Below are positions 1 to 8,797 of a stretch of DNA of 30,427 nucleotides, piece after piece. How positions within the stretch are numbered: position 1 is the first letter of the stretch; every line of letters starts with the position of its first letter. The position numbers and the translations under genes were made by a program. Where the stretch lies: contig UQIH01000024.1 of the NCBI GenBank assembly GCA_900541145.1, positions 1-30,427 of the forward strand. Direction: 5' to 3'. Below the pieces are notes generated by a model, which was given only the letters and a program-made list of their open reading frames with translations, ran no database searches and had not been told where the DNA came from. Source of the DNA: an uncultured Collinsella sp. (GTDB lineage: Bacteria > Actinomycetota > Coriobacteriia > Coriobacteriales > Coriobacteriaceae).

Positions 1-23
1 GGAGGCCACTTAATGTGGCCTCC
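1..23. terminator. Perfect 9-bp hairpin at the window edge, possible terminator
   Basis: Positions 1-9 and 15-23 are perfect reverse complements around the 5-nt loop ttaat. No T-run follows on the + strand, and what would follow on the - strand lies outside the window. It is probably the terminator of a gene to the left. The stretch from 24 to 272 holds no convincing gene and no promoter I can assign with confidence. Confidence 0.45.
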
Positions 24-272
24 GTCGTGAGCAGGACTGTAGAGCAGGAAACTTAGCCCGTGCCGGGGCCGCTGAGACCAGAACGGTGGGATACGCAGGT
101 TCAGATGGGGCTTTGATGCATGGGTGGTCTGTTGGTGGGCAAATGGGTATGATGCTGTAGTTATTGCATCGACTCTGTGATGCATGTTTGTACGTTCCCG
201 GCGGTCGGTTTGCCAGAAGCGCCCCGTCGGTTGTTCCAGACCCGTTTCGAAGAAAGGAAACCACACGAACCT

Positions 273-1943
273 ATGGCAGCTAAAAAATCATCTCCCTTGA
301 AGATCATTCCGCTCGGCGGCCTTGACGGCATCGGCAAGAACATGACGGTCTTCGAGTGCGGCGACGACATGGTGCTCGTCGACGCCGGCCTCATGTTCCC
401 CGACGACTCCCAGCCCGGTATCGACTTGGTACTTCCCGACTACACCTATGTCCTGGAGAACGAGGAGAAGCTCCGCGGTATCGTTGTCACCCACGGCCAC
501 GAGGACCACACCGGTTCGCTTCCGTACCTGCTGCAGGACCTCAACAACAAGGTGCCCATCTTCTCGAGCAAGCTGACGCTCGGTTTTATCGAGGGTAAGC
601 TCTCCGAGTTCCGCATTCGCGCGCCCAAGTTCCGTGAGGTCAAGGGCGGCAGCCACGTCAATCTCGGTGGCATCTCGCTCGATTTCTTCTCCATGACGCA
701 CTCCATTCCGGGTGCTTTGGGCGTGTTTATTCGCACCAACCAGGGCACCGTTATGCACACGGGCGACTTTAAGCTCGACCAGACGCCCATCGACGGCGTC
801 ACGCCCGACTATGCCGCCATCAGCCGCTTTGCCAAGCAGGGTATCGACCTGCTGCTTTCCGACTCCACCAACGCCACGGTTCCCGGCTTTACTAAGTCCG
901 AGGCCGAGGTTGGCCCCAACCTGCTGCATGCCATCAAGAACGCCCCGGGCCGCGTGTTCGTCGCGTCGTTCTCGAGCCACATCCATCGCCTGCAGCAGAT
1001 CTGCGACGCTGCCCGCAAGTGCGGCCGCAAGGTCGTCGTGACAGGACGTTCCATGCTCACCAACACTCGCGTGGCGCGCGAGCTTGGCTACCTCAACATC
1101 GACGATGCCGATATCCTCGATGCCTTTGATATCGATAACCTACCCGACGACAAGATCGTCGTCATGTGCACCGGTTCGCAGGGCGAGCCGCTGTCGGCCC
1201 TGTCCCGCATGGCCAACGGCGAGCACAAGACGCTCTCCATCCACGAGGGCGATACCGTCATCCTGTCCGCTACGCCCGTTCCTGGCAACGAGAAGGCCGT
1301 GCAGCAGGTCGTCAACAGCCTGGCAAAGCTCGGCTGCGACGTGTGGGATAAGAATCGTGCCCTCGTCCATGTCTCGGGCCACGGCAGCCAGGAGGAGCTC
1401 AAGCTTCTGATGGCCATGGCCAAGCCCACCTACTTTATGCCGGTTCACGGCGAGGCCGTGCATCTGCGTGCCCATGCCCAGCTTGCCCGTAAGATGGGCA
1501 TTAAGGATGATCACATCTTTATCCTCGATAACGGCGACACGCTCGAGATGCGTGGCGGTATCGTCAAGCGCGGTACGCCTGTCGAGTCCGGCGTCGTCTA
1601 TGTTGACGGTCTGCGCATCGGCGACACCGACCCCATCGTCCTGCGCGATCGCCAAAAGCTCGCCAACGACGGTATGGTCACGGCCGTTGCCATCGTCTCG
1701 CTCAAGCATAAGAAGATCGAGGCTATCGAGTTCTCGGGCCGCGGTGTTTCGTTTGCCATCGACGACCAGTTCTCCGAGGATGCCTCAGCAGCCATCATGA
1801 AGACGATCGAGAAGGGCAAGTTTAGCTTTACCAGCAGTGGCTCCGATGCCATTCGCAAGGCCGTGCGCGATTCGCTCTCCAACTTTATCTGGAGCCGCAC
1901 GCGCACCCGTCCGATGATCATCCCGGTCGTCATGGAGGTTTAG
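273..1943 (+). CDS. rnj: Ribonuclease J
   Basis: This is a 556-residue metallo-beta-lactamase/beta-CASP ribonuclease. The family combines 5'-3' exonuclease and endonuclease activity in RNA decay and rRNA maturation. The zinc motif HGHEDH is at residues 74-79, preceded by VDAG and followed by THSIPG and HTGDFK. The beta-CASP part shows SFSSHIHR, TGSQGEP and the C-terminal SGHGSQEE / PVHGE pair. Length is typical of the family. An in-frame ATG at 177 exists, but I chose 273 because AAAGGA lies just upstream and the protein then starts right before the conserved KIIPLGGLDGIGKN. The stop is 1 nt from the ftsK start, so the two are probably translationally coupled. Family assignment is very secure; the start is fairly secure. 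Confidence 0.97.
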   Translation: MAAKKSSPLKIIPLGGLDGIGKNMTVFECGDDMVLVDAGLMFPDDSQPGIDLVLPDYTYVLENEEKLRGIVVTHGHEDHTGSLPYLLQDLNNKVPIFSSKLTLGFIEGKLSEFRIRAPKFREVKGGSHVNLGGISLDFFSMTHSIPGALGVFIRTNQGTVMHTGDFKLDQTPIDGVTPDYAAISRFAKQGIDLLLSDSTNATVPGFTKSEAEVGPNLLHAIKNAPGRVFVASFSSHIHRLQQICDAARKCGRKVVVTGRSMLTNTRVARELGYLNIDDADILDAFDIDNLPDDKIVVMCTGSQGEPLSALSRMANGEHKTLSIHEGDTVILSATPVPGNEKAVQQVVNSLAKLGCDVWDKNRALVHVSGHGSQEELKLLMAMAKPTYFMPVHGEAVHLRAHAQLARKMGIKDDHIFILDNGDTLEMRGGIVKRGTPVESGVVYVDGLRIGDTDPIVLRDRQKLANDGMVTAVAIVSLKHKKIEAIEFSGRGVSFAIDDQFSEDASAAIMKTIEKGKFSFTSSGSDAIRKAVRDSLSNFIWSRTRTRPMIIPVVMEV

Positions 1944-1944
1944 T

Positions 1945-4722
1945 TTGGCGCGCGGATCTGCACAAAACGCCAAAGGCAATAAGGCCAGTAACCAACCGGC
2001 ATCTGCTAAGGGTGCCGGTTCCCATCTGCGTGCCAATCAGGGCCACGAGTCGGAGTTCGATGAGTTCGAGCCCTTGGTCGAGCCTTCGGCCAATCGCGAT
2101 ATCGCCGGCGTGGTCATTGCCGTTTTGGCGATTGCGTCCTTTATCGCCGTGATTTCCCCGGCAACGGCGCCCGTGACAGCTGCGGTTGCCGGTTTCTACC
2201 ACCTTGGCTTTGGCCTGGGCGCCTACGTGCTGCCGATCGTCATCTTGCTGTTTGCCGCTACACTCTTTTTGGGTGAGGACTCGCCGCTCAATATTCGCTC
2301 GGTTGCGGGCGGCGCCGTAGTCTTTGTGGCCATTGTCTCTATCCTGTCGCTGTTGGTGCCGGGTACGACCGACTCGTGCGACCTTATGTTTACGCCGCAG
2401 AACCTTTCCGCGTCGGGCGGCTACATTGGCGCCTTTATCGCAGGTACCTTGCAAAACGCCCTGGGTAAACCCATCGCCATGGTTGTCTTGTTGGGGCTTG
2501 TCGTCGTAGGTTTGGTCATTATTGGCTTTTCGGTGGGCGGCGTTTTGCGCTCCGCACGCGATCGCGCTGCCGATTTTGCCGAGCGCCGTCGTGCCGATGT
2601 CAATGCGAGCCCGTGGGGCGATGAAGAGGCCCTGTCGGTTCCCGGTGTCGCCCGTCCGCACCTGAGCATTCTGCGCCAGAAGGGAACTGACGCCGCCGTG
2701 ACCACGGTCATGGGTGGTGATGTTGATCCTGTTTTGGATGACGACGAGGACGATGACCCGTTTGTCGACGTGTCCGAGGCCGTGGAGGCCGAGCGAGCCA
2801 AGACCACGCTGCTGCCGCGTCGCCATGCCAAGAAGGGCAAGGCCGCGCCCAAGCTCAACACGAGCGAGCCCGACCCGTCTTGGTCCGATAGCGAAATCGA
2901 ACTCACCGAGGGCGATGACGAGGACGACGAGACTCCGCTCGAGACCGCCAAGACAACCTTGCTGCCGCGTCGCCGTGCCAAGGCAGGACAGGTCACCGGA
3001 CAGTTTTCGATGGAAGACGACCCGGACAAGGCTGATGAGTCCGAACCGCCGTTTGCCGTGAATCCCGTTTCGGCAGCTCCTCAGATCCCCGATTTCCTGA
3101 AGCATCCCAAGGTTGCCGATGCCTCCAGCTCTACGGCTTCTGCTGTTCCTGTTGCAGCCGGCGATGGGGGAGCGAACGGTACCGTTGCCGATGCCGAGGG
3201 TGAACAAGAGGACGGCCTCAAGCTCCCACCGCTCGAAATCCTGCACGCCAACCCGCAGTCGGCGTCCTCCGCGTCTTCTGATAAGGAGCTGGAACAGACT
3301 GCCGAGTCGTTGCAGTCCACCTTGCTTGAGTTTGGCCGTAGCGCCCGCGTTGTCGGCTGGATTGCCGGCCCCACGGTCACGACCTTTAAGCTACAGCCCG
3401 GTGAGGGCGAGCGCGTGAGCAAGATCTCGAGCCTCGAGGACGATATCGCGCTTTCGCTTGCCGCCCAGTCGGTGCGCATCTTCGCGCCGATACCTGGCAC
3501 CTCGCTCGTTGGTATCGAGATTCCCAATCGTAAGCGTCAGAACGTCAACCTGGGCGACGTGCTTCCCTATGTGAAGGGCGGTCCGCTCGAGCTTGCCATC
3601 GGTCGCGATGCCGAGGGCACGCCGGTTGTCGCCGACCTCGCCAAAATGCCCCACCTGCTGATCGCCGGCACCACCGGTTCGGGTAAGTCGGTCATGATCA
3701 ACTCCATCATCACGACGCTGCTCATGCGCGCCCTTCCCGAGGACGTTCGCCTGATCATGGTCGACCCCAAGCGCGTCGAGCTTGCGGGCTATAACGGCCT
3801 GCCTCATCTCTACGTGCCCGTGGTGACCGAGCCCAAGCAGGCCGCGAGTGCCTTGCAGTGGGCGGTGTCCGAGATGGAGCGTCGCCTGAAGGTCTTCGAG
3901 CGCCTCAACGTTCGCAAGATCTCGACCTATAACGAAAAGCAGGCCGCCGGCGAGTTTGAGCATTACGATAACCCGCCGCAAAAGATGCCCTATCTGGTCA
4001 TCATCATCGACGAGCTTTCGGACCTGATGATGGTCGCCGGCAAGGATGTCGAGGCCTCGATCGTCCGTATCGCCCAGCTGGGTCGTGCCGCCGGTATTCA
4101 CCTTATCGTGGCTACGCAGCGCCCCAGCTCCAATGTGGTGACGGGCCTTATCAAGGCCAACATCACCAACCGTATCGCCTTTAACGTGGCTACGGGTATC
4201 GATTCCCGCGTCATCATCGATCAGATGGGCGCCGAAAAGCTCACCGGTTTAGGCGACATGCTGTTCTCCAAGGTCGACTGGGGCAAACCCCGCCGTATCC
4301 AGGGCTGTTTTGTCTCGGACGACGAGATCAACGAGATCGTCGAGTTCGTTAAGTCGCAAAGCGAGCCCGACTACCATGAGGAGATTCTGTCTGCCGTGGC
4401 GCCCGCTTCCATGTCCATGGCTGGTGGCGGCATTGTTCGCACGGGCGTTGCCGATCCGCAAGATGACGACCCGCTTATCTGGGAGGCCGCCCATATTGTG
4501 GTGGAATCGCAGCTGGGCTCCACATCTGGACTGCAACGCCGCCTCAAGGTTGGCTATGCGCGCGCCGGGCGTATTATGGACATGCTGGAAGAAAAGGGTG
4601 TCGTCGGCCCGCCCGATGGTTCCAAGCCGCGCGAGGTCCTGTTGGACGAGGAGGGGCTCGCCGCGTTGGAGTCTGTCGACGCCGAGATGGCACGTGAAGA
4701 TCGTGAGTTTGGAGGATTCTGA
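1945..4722 (+). CDS. ftsK: DNA translocase FtsK/SpoIIIE
   Basis: This 925-residue septal DNA pump clears and segregates chromosome ends at division. About four N-terminal membrane segments lie in residues 50-200. A long acidic, low-complexity linker follows, then the RecA-like motor with Walker A GTTGSGKS at 575-582 and Walker B IIIDE at 686-690. A C-terminal winged-helix gamma domain (about 845-910, motif STSGLQRRLKVGYARAGRIM) is the kind that reads KOPS/SRS-type polar sequences. The start is TTG at 1945, supported by GGAGG at 1934-1938 inside the end of rnj; no better ATG lies nearby. The linker holds a duplicated motif AKTTLLPRR at 285-293 and 335-343, exactly 50 residues apart. The stop overlaps the next ATG by one base. 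Confidence 0.97.
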   Translation: MARGSAQNAKGNKASNQPASAKGAGSHLRANQGHESEFDEFEPLVEPSANRDIAGVVIAVLAIASFIAVISPATAPVTAAVAGFYHLGFGLGAYVLPIVILLFAATLFLGEDSPLNIRSVAGGAVVFVAIVSILSLLVPGTTDSCDLMFTPQNLSASGGYIGAFIAGTLQNALGKPIAMVVLLGLVVVGLVIIGFSVGGVLRSARDRAADFAERRRADVNASPWGDEEALSVPGVARPHLSILRQKGTDAAVTTVMGGDVDPVLDDDEDDDPFVDVSEAVEAERAKTTLLPRRHAKKGKAAPKLNTSEPDPSWSDSEIELTEGDDEDDETPLETAKTTLLPRRRAKAGQVTGQFSMEDDPDKADESEPPFAVNPVSAAPQIPDFLKHPKVADASSSTASAVPVAAGDGGANGTVADAEGEQEDGLKLPPLEILHANPQSASSASSDKELEQTAESLQSTLLEFGRSARVVGWIAGPTVTTFKLQPGEGERVSKISSLEDDIALSLAAQSVRIFAPIPGTSLVGIEIPNRKRQNVNLGDVLPYVKGGPLELAIGRDAEGTPVVADLAKMPHLLIAGTTGSGKSVMINSIITTLLMRALPEDVRLIMVDPKRVELAGYNGLPHLYVPVVTEPKQAASALQWAVSEMERRLKVFERLNVRKISTYNEKQAAGEFEHYDNPPQKMPYLVIIIDELSDLMMVAGKDVEASIVRIAQLGRAAGIHLIVATQRPSSNVVTGLIKANITNRIAFNVATGIDSRVIIDQMGAEKLTGLGDMLFSKVDWGKPRRIQGCFVSDDEINEIVEFVKSQSEPDYHEEILSAVAPASMSMAGGGIVRTGVADPQDDDPLIWEAAHIVVESQLGSTSGLQRRLKVGYARAGRIMDMLEEKGVVGPPDGSKPREVLLDEEGLAALESVDAEMAREDREFGGF

Positions 4723-6236
4723 TGGCTGCACGCTTTGGTGACATGCTGCTCGAGCAGCGTCGCCGGATGGGCCTTTCCATCCAGCAGGTCGCCAACACCA
4801 TCAAAATCAGGCCGCAGATCATCGAGTTTTTCGAGACCGGTAACTTTGCATCGATGCCCCCGCGCGGCTATGCGCAGGGCATGATTTCGAGCTATGCTCG
4901 CTATTTGGGGCTTAACCCGCGCGAGGTCGTCAACGCTTATTTTGATGACCTCATGGCATATGAACGCGAGACCTCGCAGCAGGGCGGTCGTTTTCAGGAT
5001 GCTGCCGGCTACGTTAACTCGCGTTCGTCTGTCGATAACGGACGCTTTCTGATGGTTCAGGGTGGTCGCTCGACGCGGTACGGCCAGCGCCCTCCGCAGG
5101 CGGGCTATATCACCGAGACGGGCTCCAGCGAGGAGATTCGTTCTCAGCGAGATCGCTTTCGCAGTACGCCCATGCCTGATGACCGTGCGCTTCCCGCCGC
5201 TCGCGGGTTGAGTCGCGATCCCCGCGCCGGTTACGGTGACGGTGGCTACTCCGGTCGTGGTTATCGCGGAGTTTCTGCCGGGCGTTCCCACGGTGGTTAC
5301 GCCGACGCCGATACCACGCAGGTGACGCCGCGCCTCCGTTCGCAATCGCAGCCTTACGGGCAGCGCTCTTCGGCGCCTCGCTCTGGCCAGCGTGGCTATC
5401 AGAACCGTGGCGAGCTTGCGCCGCGTTCTGGCCAGCGCGGCTCGCAGAGCCAAGGCGGCTATCGTGGTCGTCCCGATAGCGGTCGCGGCCGTATGCCGCA
5501 GGGGAATGGGCGAGGCGGCTCCAGTCGCGCACGCAGCGGCGGGCGCGTCTCCCAGAACAACGGACTCGATCCGCGCATCATCTACGCCGGCATCGGTGCC
5601 GTGGCGCTTTTGTTGATTCTGCTCATCGTGGTCCTCCTGCGTGGCTGTGGCTCTTCTGCACCCGAGTCGACGCCCGAGACGCCCGCGGCCACCAAGACGA
5701 CGACCAAGAAGTCTTCCAAGAAGACCGAATCTGTTGACGAGGATGAAGGCACCGACGAGGCGACGGATTCTGCCGATTCCGATGCCGCCAAGGCGAACGC
5801 GAAAAAGAAAGAGGACGAGGTCATCAAGGTCAAGGTCTCCGTTGCCAAGGGCAAGACCGCCTGGATCGAGGTCAAGGTCGACGGTAAATCGGTCTTTGGC
5901 GCCCAGGCAACCGGTCCCTTTGAGCAGGAGTACACGCCCGAGTCCTCGATCGAGATCACCACGTCCAAGCCCTCCGATGTTACGGTTACCAAGAACGGTG
6001 AAAAGGTTCGCTACGACACCAAGACATCGGGCGTGGCGCGCGTGACCATTACCGTTCCCAAGAAGGAGACCACTGACTCCGAAGACGGCGAGAGTGCCGA
6101 CGGCACCGATACTGCCGACGGCACCGACCCCCAGTCTACCGACGGCACCGACGCCCAATCTACCGACGGCACCGACACGGCATCCGACGGCCAGACTGCA
6201 AACGATTCAGATGACTATTCGTACGACAGCTACTAA
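4722..6236 (+). CDS. RodZ-like membrane protein with N-terminal helix-turn-helix
   Basis: The 504-residue protein begins with a Cro/HTH_25-type domain (about residues 3-75, including LEQRRRMGLSIQQVANTIKI and RGYAQGMISSYARYLG). One membrane helix lies at about 286-306, followed by an extracytoplasmic DUF4115-like domain (about 365-450). This is the RodZ layout, in which the HTH contacts MreB and helps organise cell-wall elongation. Unusually, the cytoplasmic linker of roughly 200 residues is rich in Arg, Gly, Ser and Gln with many RG pairs. The C-terminus ends in a tandem TDGTD-type repeat. It starts within a TGATG overlap with ftsK, behind GGAGGA. Because rodZ homologues vary greatly outside the HTH, I give no firm symbol. 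MreB is not in the window, so its role in shape is inferred. Confidence 0.85.
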   Translation: MAARFGDMLLEQRRRMGLSIQQVANTIKIRPQIIEFFETGNFASMPPRGYAQGMISSYARYLGLNPREVVNAYFDDLMAYERETSQQGGRFQDAAGYVNSRSSVDNGRFLMVQGGRSTRYGQRPPQAGYITETGSSEEIRSQRDRFRSTPMPDDRALPAARGLSRDPRAGYGDGGYSGRGYRGVSAGRSHGGYADADTTQVTPRLRSQSQPYGQRSSAPRSGQRGYQNRGELAPRSGQRGSQSQGGYRGRPDSGRGRMPQGNGRGGSSRARSGGRVSQNNGLDPRIIYAGIGAVALLLILLIVVLLRGCGSSAPESTPETPAATKTTTKKSSKKTESVDEDEGTDEATDSADSDAAKANAKKKEDEVIKVKVSVAKGKTAWIEVKVDGKSVFGAQATGPFEQEYTPESSIEITTSKPSDVTVTKNGEKVRYDTKTSGVARVTITVPKKETTDSEDGESADGTDTADGTDPQSTDGTDAQSTDGTDTASDGQTANDSDDYSYDSY

Positions 6237-6262
6237 GGCTCCCCGTACCGAAAGGAAGAACC

Positions 6263-6760
6263 ATGGCTAAAGATTCCAGCTTCGACGTTGTGTCCGAGGT
6301 CAATATGCAGGAGGTCGATAACGCCTTCCAGCAGACCACCCGCGAGATCTCTCAGCGCTATGACCTCAAGGACTCCGGCGCCACCATCGAGCTTTCGAAG
6401 GGCGACAAGCTCTTTACGATCAATGCCCCGGCCGATTTTGTCTCCAAGCAGATCATTGACGTGCTGAGCTCTAAGCTCATCAAGCGCGGCATCGATCTTA
6501 AGGCTGTCTCTTGGGACGCGCCGCAGGCGGCTTCGGGCGGTACCGTGCGCGTGCTCGGCCATATCGTCGAGGGCATTGACCAGGCGACCGCCAAGAAGAT
6601 TAATAAGGACATCAAGGATCAAAAGCTCAAGGTCAAGGTGACCATCGAGGCCGATAAACTGCGCGTTACCTCGGCCTCTAAGGATGCGCTTCAGACGGTG
6701 ATCCAGTTCCTGCGCGACCAAGACTACGGCCAGCCGCTGCAGTTCACCAACTACCGCTAA
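6263..6760 (+). CDS. yajQ: YajQ family nucleotide-binding protein
   Basis: The 165-residue protein matches the full length of the YajQ/DUF520 family. It opens with the typical DSSFDVVSEVNMQEVDNA and ends with QDYGQPLQFTNYR; both ends are strongly conserved. Members have two RNA-recognition-like folds; some bind nucleotides or cyclic di-GMP and act as transcription co-regulators, but the role in actinobacteria is not settled. GAAAGGA precedes the ATG. It lies 26 nt after the RodZ-like gene and 27 nt before rimO, so it is probably co-transcribed with both. The family is certain; the cellular function here is not. Confidence 0.95.
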   Translation: MAKDSSFDVVSEVNMQEVDNAFQQTTREISQRYDLKDSGATIELSKGDKLFTINAPADFVSKQIIDVLSSKLIKRGIDLKAVSWDAPQAASGGTVRVLGHIVEGIDQATAKKINKDIKDQKLKVKVTIEADKLRVTSASKDALQTVIQFLRDQDYGQPLQFTNYR

Positions 6761-6787
6761 TAACATTCGAAAGGACCGCTCTCCAAC

Positions 6788-8137
6788 ATGGATACACCTT
6801 TGGGCTCCGTGCTCTACATCACCCTCGGGTGCGCTAAGAACGAGGTTGACACCGACCGCATGCGTTCTCTTTTGACCGCTGCGGGCTACGAGGAGGCATT
6901 CGACCCGCAGGATGCCGATATCGCCATCGTCAATACATGCTCGTTCCTCGCCTCCGCAACGTCCGAGAGCATCGAGACCACGCTCGAGCTCGCCAATGAG
7001 GTTCAGGACGGTGTTCGCGCCTGCCCCATCGTCATGTGCGGCTGTGTGCCGTCGCGCTATGGCGATGACCTGCCTGACGAGCTGCCTGAGGTCGCTGCCT
7101 TTGTGAAGGCCGACGAGGAGGACGGCATCGTGGCGGTCATCGATGGCGTGCTGGGTTTCGAGCGCGAGATCGCGGCCTATATCCCGCAGGTCAAGCGTAC
7201 CGTCGAGGGCGCCGTTGCCTACGTCAAGATCTCCGATGGCTGCAATCGTTTTTGCAGCTTCTGCATGATCCCCTACATTCGTGGTCGCTATCATTCGCGC
7301 AATGCCGAGAGCATTATCTCCGAGGTGCGCGACCTGGTTGCCGGCGGTGTGCGTGAGATCGTGCTGATTGGCCAGGACACGGGCATTTGGGGCACCGACT
7401 TTGCCGACGAGGACGTCGCCGAGGGCTCGCCGCGCAATCTGGCGCAGCTGCTGCACGCCGTCGCCGAGGCCGTGCGACCGCACAATGTCTGGGTCCGCGT
7501 GCTCTATCTGCAGCCCGAGGGCATGACCGACGAGCTTATTGAGACGATTCGCGATACGCCCGAGGTGCTGCCTTATATCGATATCCCCGTGCAGCACTGC
7601 GACGCGCGCATTCTTAAGGCCATGCGTCGCTCCGGCTCGCGCCAGGAGCTCGAGGATCTGTTTCGCGACCTTCGCGAGCGCATCCCCGGTATTGTGATTC
7701 GCTCCACAGCCATGGTCGGCTTCCCGACCGAGACCGACGACGAGTTCCGCGATCTTATCGACTTTATGGACACCGTCGGCTTTGACTACACGAGTGTCTT
7801 TGCCTACTCGCGTGAGGAGGGTAGCCTGGCCGCCAAGATGGAGGGTCAGGTCGACGAAGAGGTCAAGCTCGAGCGCGCCCAGGAGGCCATGGACCTTGCC
7901 GAGTCGCTCGGTTTTGCCGCCACGGCGGCTCATGTGGGCGAGCGCGCCCAGGTGATCGTCGATGGCATCGAGGAGACCGAGGACGGCGCCGAGCTGATCG
8001 GTCACGCCTGGTTCCAGGCGCCCGATTCCGATGGCGCGGTGCATCTGGACGCTAGCGAGGCGTCCGTGGGCGATATTCTGACGGTCGAGTTTACCGATAG
8101 CTTCTGCTATGAGCTTATCGGTCGTGTTGTGGAGTAG
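6788..8137 (+). CDS. rimO: Ribosomal protein S12 methylthiotransferase RimO
   Basis: This 449-residue radical-SAM enzyme adds a methylthio group to a conserved Asp of ribosomal protein S12. The N-terminal methylthiotransferase domain carries the three auxiliary-cluster cysteines C15 (LGCAKNEVD), C51 (NTCSF) and C86 (CGCVPSR). The radical-SAM triad CxxxCxxC is at C152, C156 and C159 (DGCNRFCSFC). A C-terminal TRAM-like domain follows residue 380. CAKNEVD at the N-terminus and the FCSFCMIPYIRGR signature separate RimO from its tRNA-acting paralogue MiaB, which is also in this window (14775-16145). The stop is followed closely by pgsA. The assignment is secure. Confidence 0.96.
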   Translation: MDTPLGSVLYITLGCAKNEVDTDRMRSLLTAAGYEEAFDPQDADIAIVNTCSFLASATSESIETTLELANEVQDGVRACPIVMCGCVPSRYGDDLPDELPEVAAFVKADEEDGIVAVIDGVLGFEREIAAYIPQVKRTVEGAVAYVKISDGCNRFCSFCMIPYIRGRYHSRNAESIISEVRDLVAGGVREIVLIGQDTGIWGTDFADEDVAEGSPRNLAQLLHAVAEAVRPHNVWVRVLYLQPEGMTDELIETIRDTPEVLPYIDIPVQHCDARILKAMRRSGSRQELEDLFRDLRERIPGIVIRSTAMVGFPTETDDEFRDLIDFMDTVGFDYTSVFAYSREEGSLAAKMEGQVDEEVKLERAQEAMDLAESLGFAATAAHVGERAQVIVDGIEETEDGAELIGHAWFQAPDSDGAVHLDASEASVGDILTVEFTDSFCYELIGRVVE

Positions 8138-8146
8138 GAGAGCGTC

Positions 8147-8785
8147 GTGGCTAACGAGAGCAATAAGGAACTGACGAGTGTTTGGACGCTCGCCAACATC
8201 GTGACGTGCGTTCGCATCGTCTTTATCCCGGTTTTCATGATCGTTTCGGCCCTGTCTCACGCATGCGTTGCCGGTACGGACTGGAGCACCTTCGACGGCC
8301 CGCTCGCCGCCGCTGCCTTCATTTTGTATGTGATCCTGTCGTGCACCGATAAGGTCGACGGCTATCTGGCGCGCTCGCGCAACGAGATCACCGACTTCGG
8401 TAAGTTCTTGGACCCCATCGCCGACAAGCTGCTGGTGTTCTCGGCCCTGCTGCTGTTCTTGGATTTTGGCGCGGTGACCGTGTGGTCCGTGTTCATTATC
8501 TTGTTCCGCGAGCTGTTGGTGAGCGCCCTTCGCATGGTCGCGAGTGCGGCCGGTGTGGTCATTGCCGCCGATAAGCTCGGCAAGTACAAGACGGCGACCA
8601 CGATGGTCTCCATCTGCGGCTACCTGTGCGTCTTTGCGATGACCGGCCTCCAATTGGGGCCTGCGGAGCTGTTGCTCGGTGTCTATGGCGTCTCACGCTT
8701 CCTGTACGCTGTTGCCGTTGTCCTGACCGTTATCTCGGGCGCCCAGTACTTCTGGAACTGCCGCAAGATCGTCTTTTCGGTCTAG
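8147..8785 (+). CDS. pgsA: CDP-diacylglycerol--glycerol-3-phosphate 3-phosphatidyltransferase
   Basis: This 212-residue integral membrane enzyme belongs to the CDP-alcohol phosphatidyltransferase family and probably makes phosphatidylglycerophosphate, the first committed step to phosphatidylglycerol. The signature D-x2-DG-x2-AR-x8-G-x3-D-x3-D is complete (D68, D71, G72, A75, R76, G85, D89, D93). Several hydrophobic helices follow. The GTG start at 8147 is supported by AGGAG overlapping the rimO stop. It sits between rimO and the pncC-type gene, the usual Gram-positive order leading to recA. A second family member lies at 29065-29769 (- strand). This copy is the better pgsA candidate by neighbourhood, but substrate cannot be proven from sequence. 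Confidence 0.92.
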   Translation: MANESNKELTSVWTLANIVTCVRIVFIPVFMIVSALSHACVAGTDWSTFDGPLAAAAFILYVILSCTDKVDGYLARSRNEITDFGKFLDPIADKLLVFSALLLFLDFGAVTVWSVFIILFRELLVSALRMVASAAGVVIAADKLGKYKTATTMVSICGYLCVFAMTGLQLGPAELLLGVYGVSRFLYAVAVVLTVISGAQYFWNCRKIVFSV

Positions 8786-8797
8786 GTCCTGGTGGGT

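Noticed and set aside
177..272. Longer RNase J form starting at 177
   Set aside because: The extra 32 residues are not RNase J-like and the ribosome-binding site lies just before 273.
1930..3246. 438-residue - strand frame opposite ftsK
   Set aside because: Antisense shadow of the membrane and linker part of ftsK; no start signal or family resemblance.
4554..6158. 534-residue - strand frame opposite the RodZ-like gene
   Set aside because: Low-complexity Gly/Arg-rich shadow of the repetitive coding strand.
6233..8653. 806-residue open frame on the - strand opposite yajQ, rimO and pgsA
   Set aside because: It mirrors highly conserved genes, lacks a ribosome-binding site and has no recognisable domain; it arises from GC-rich third positions.
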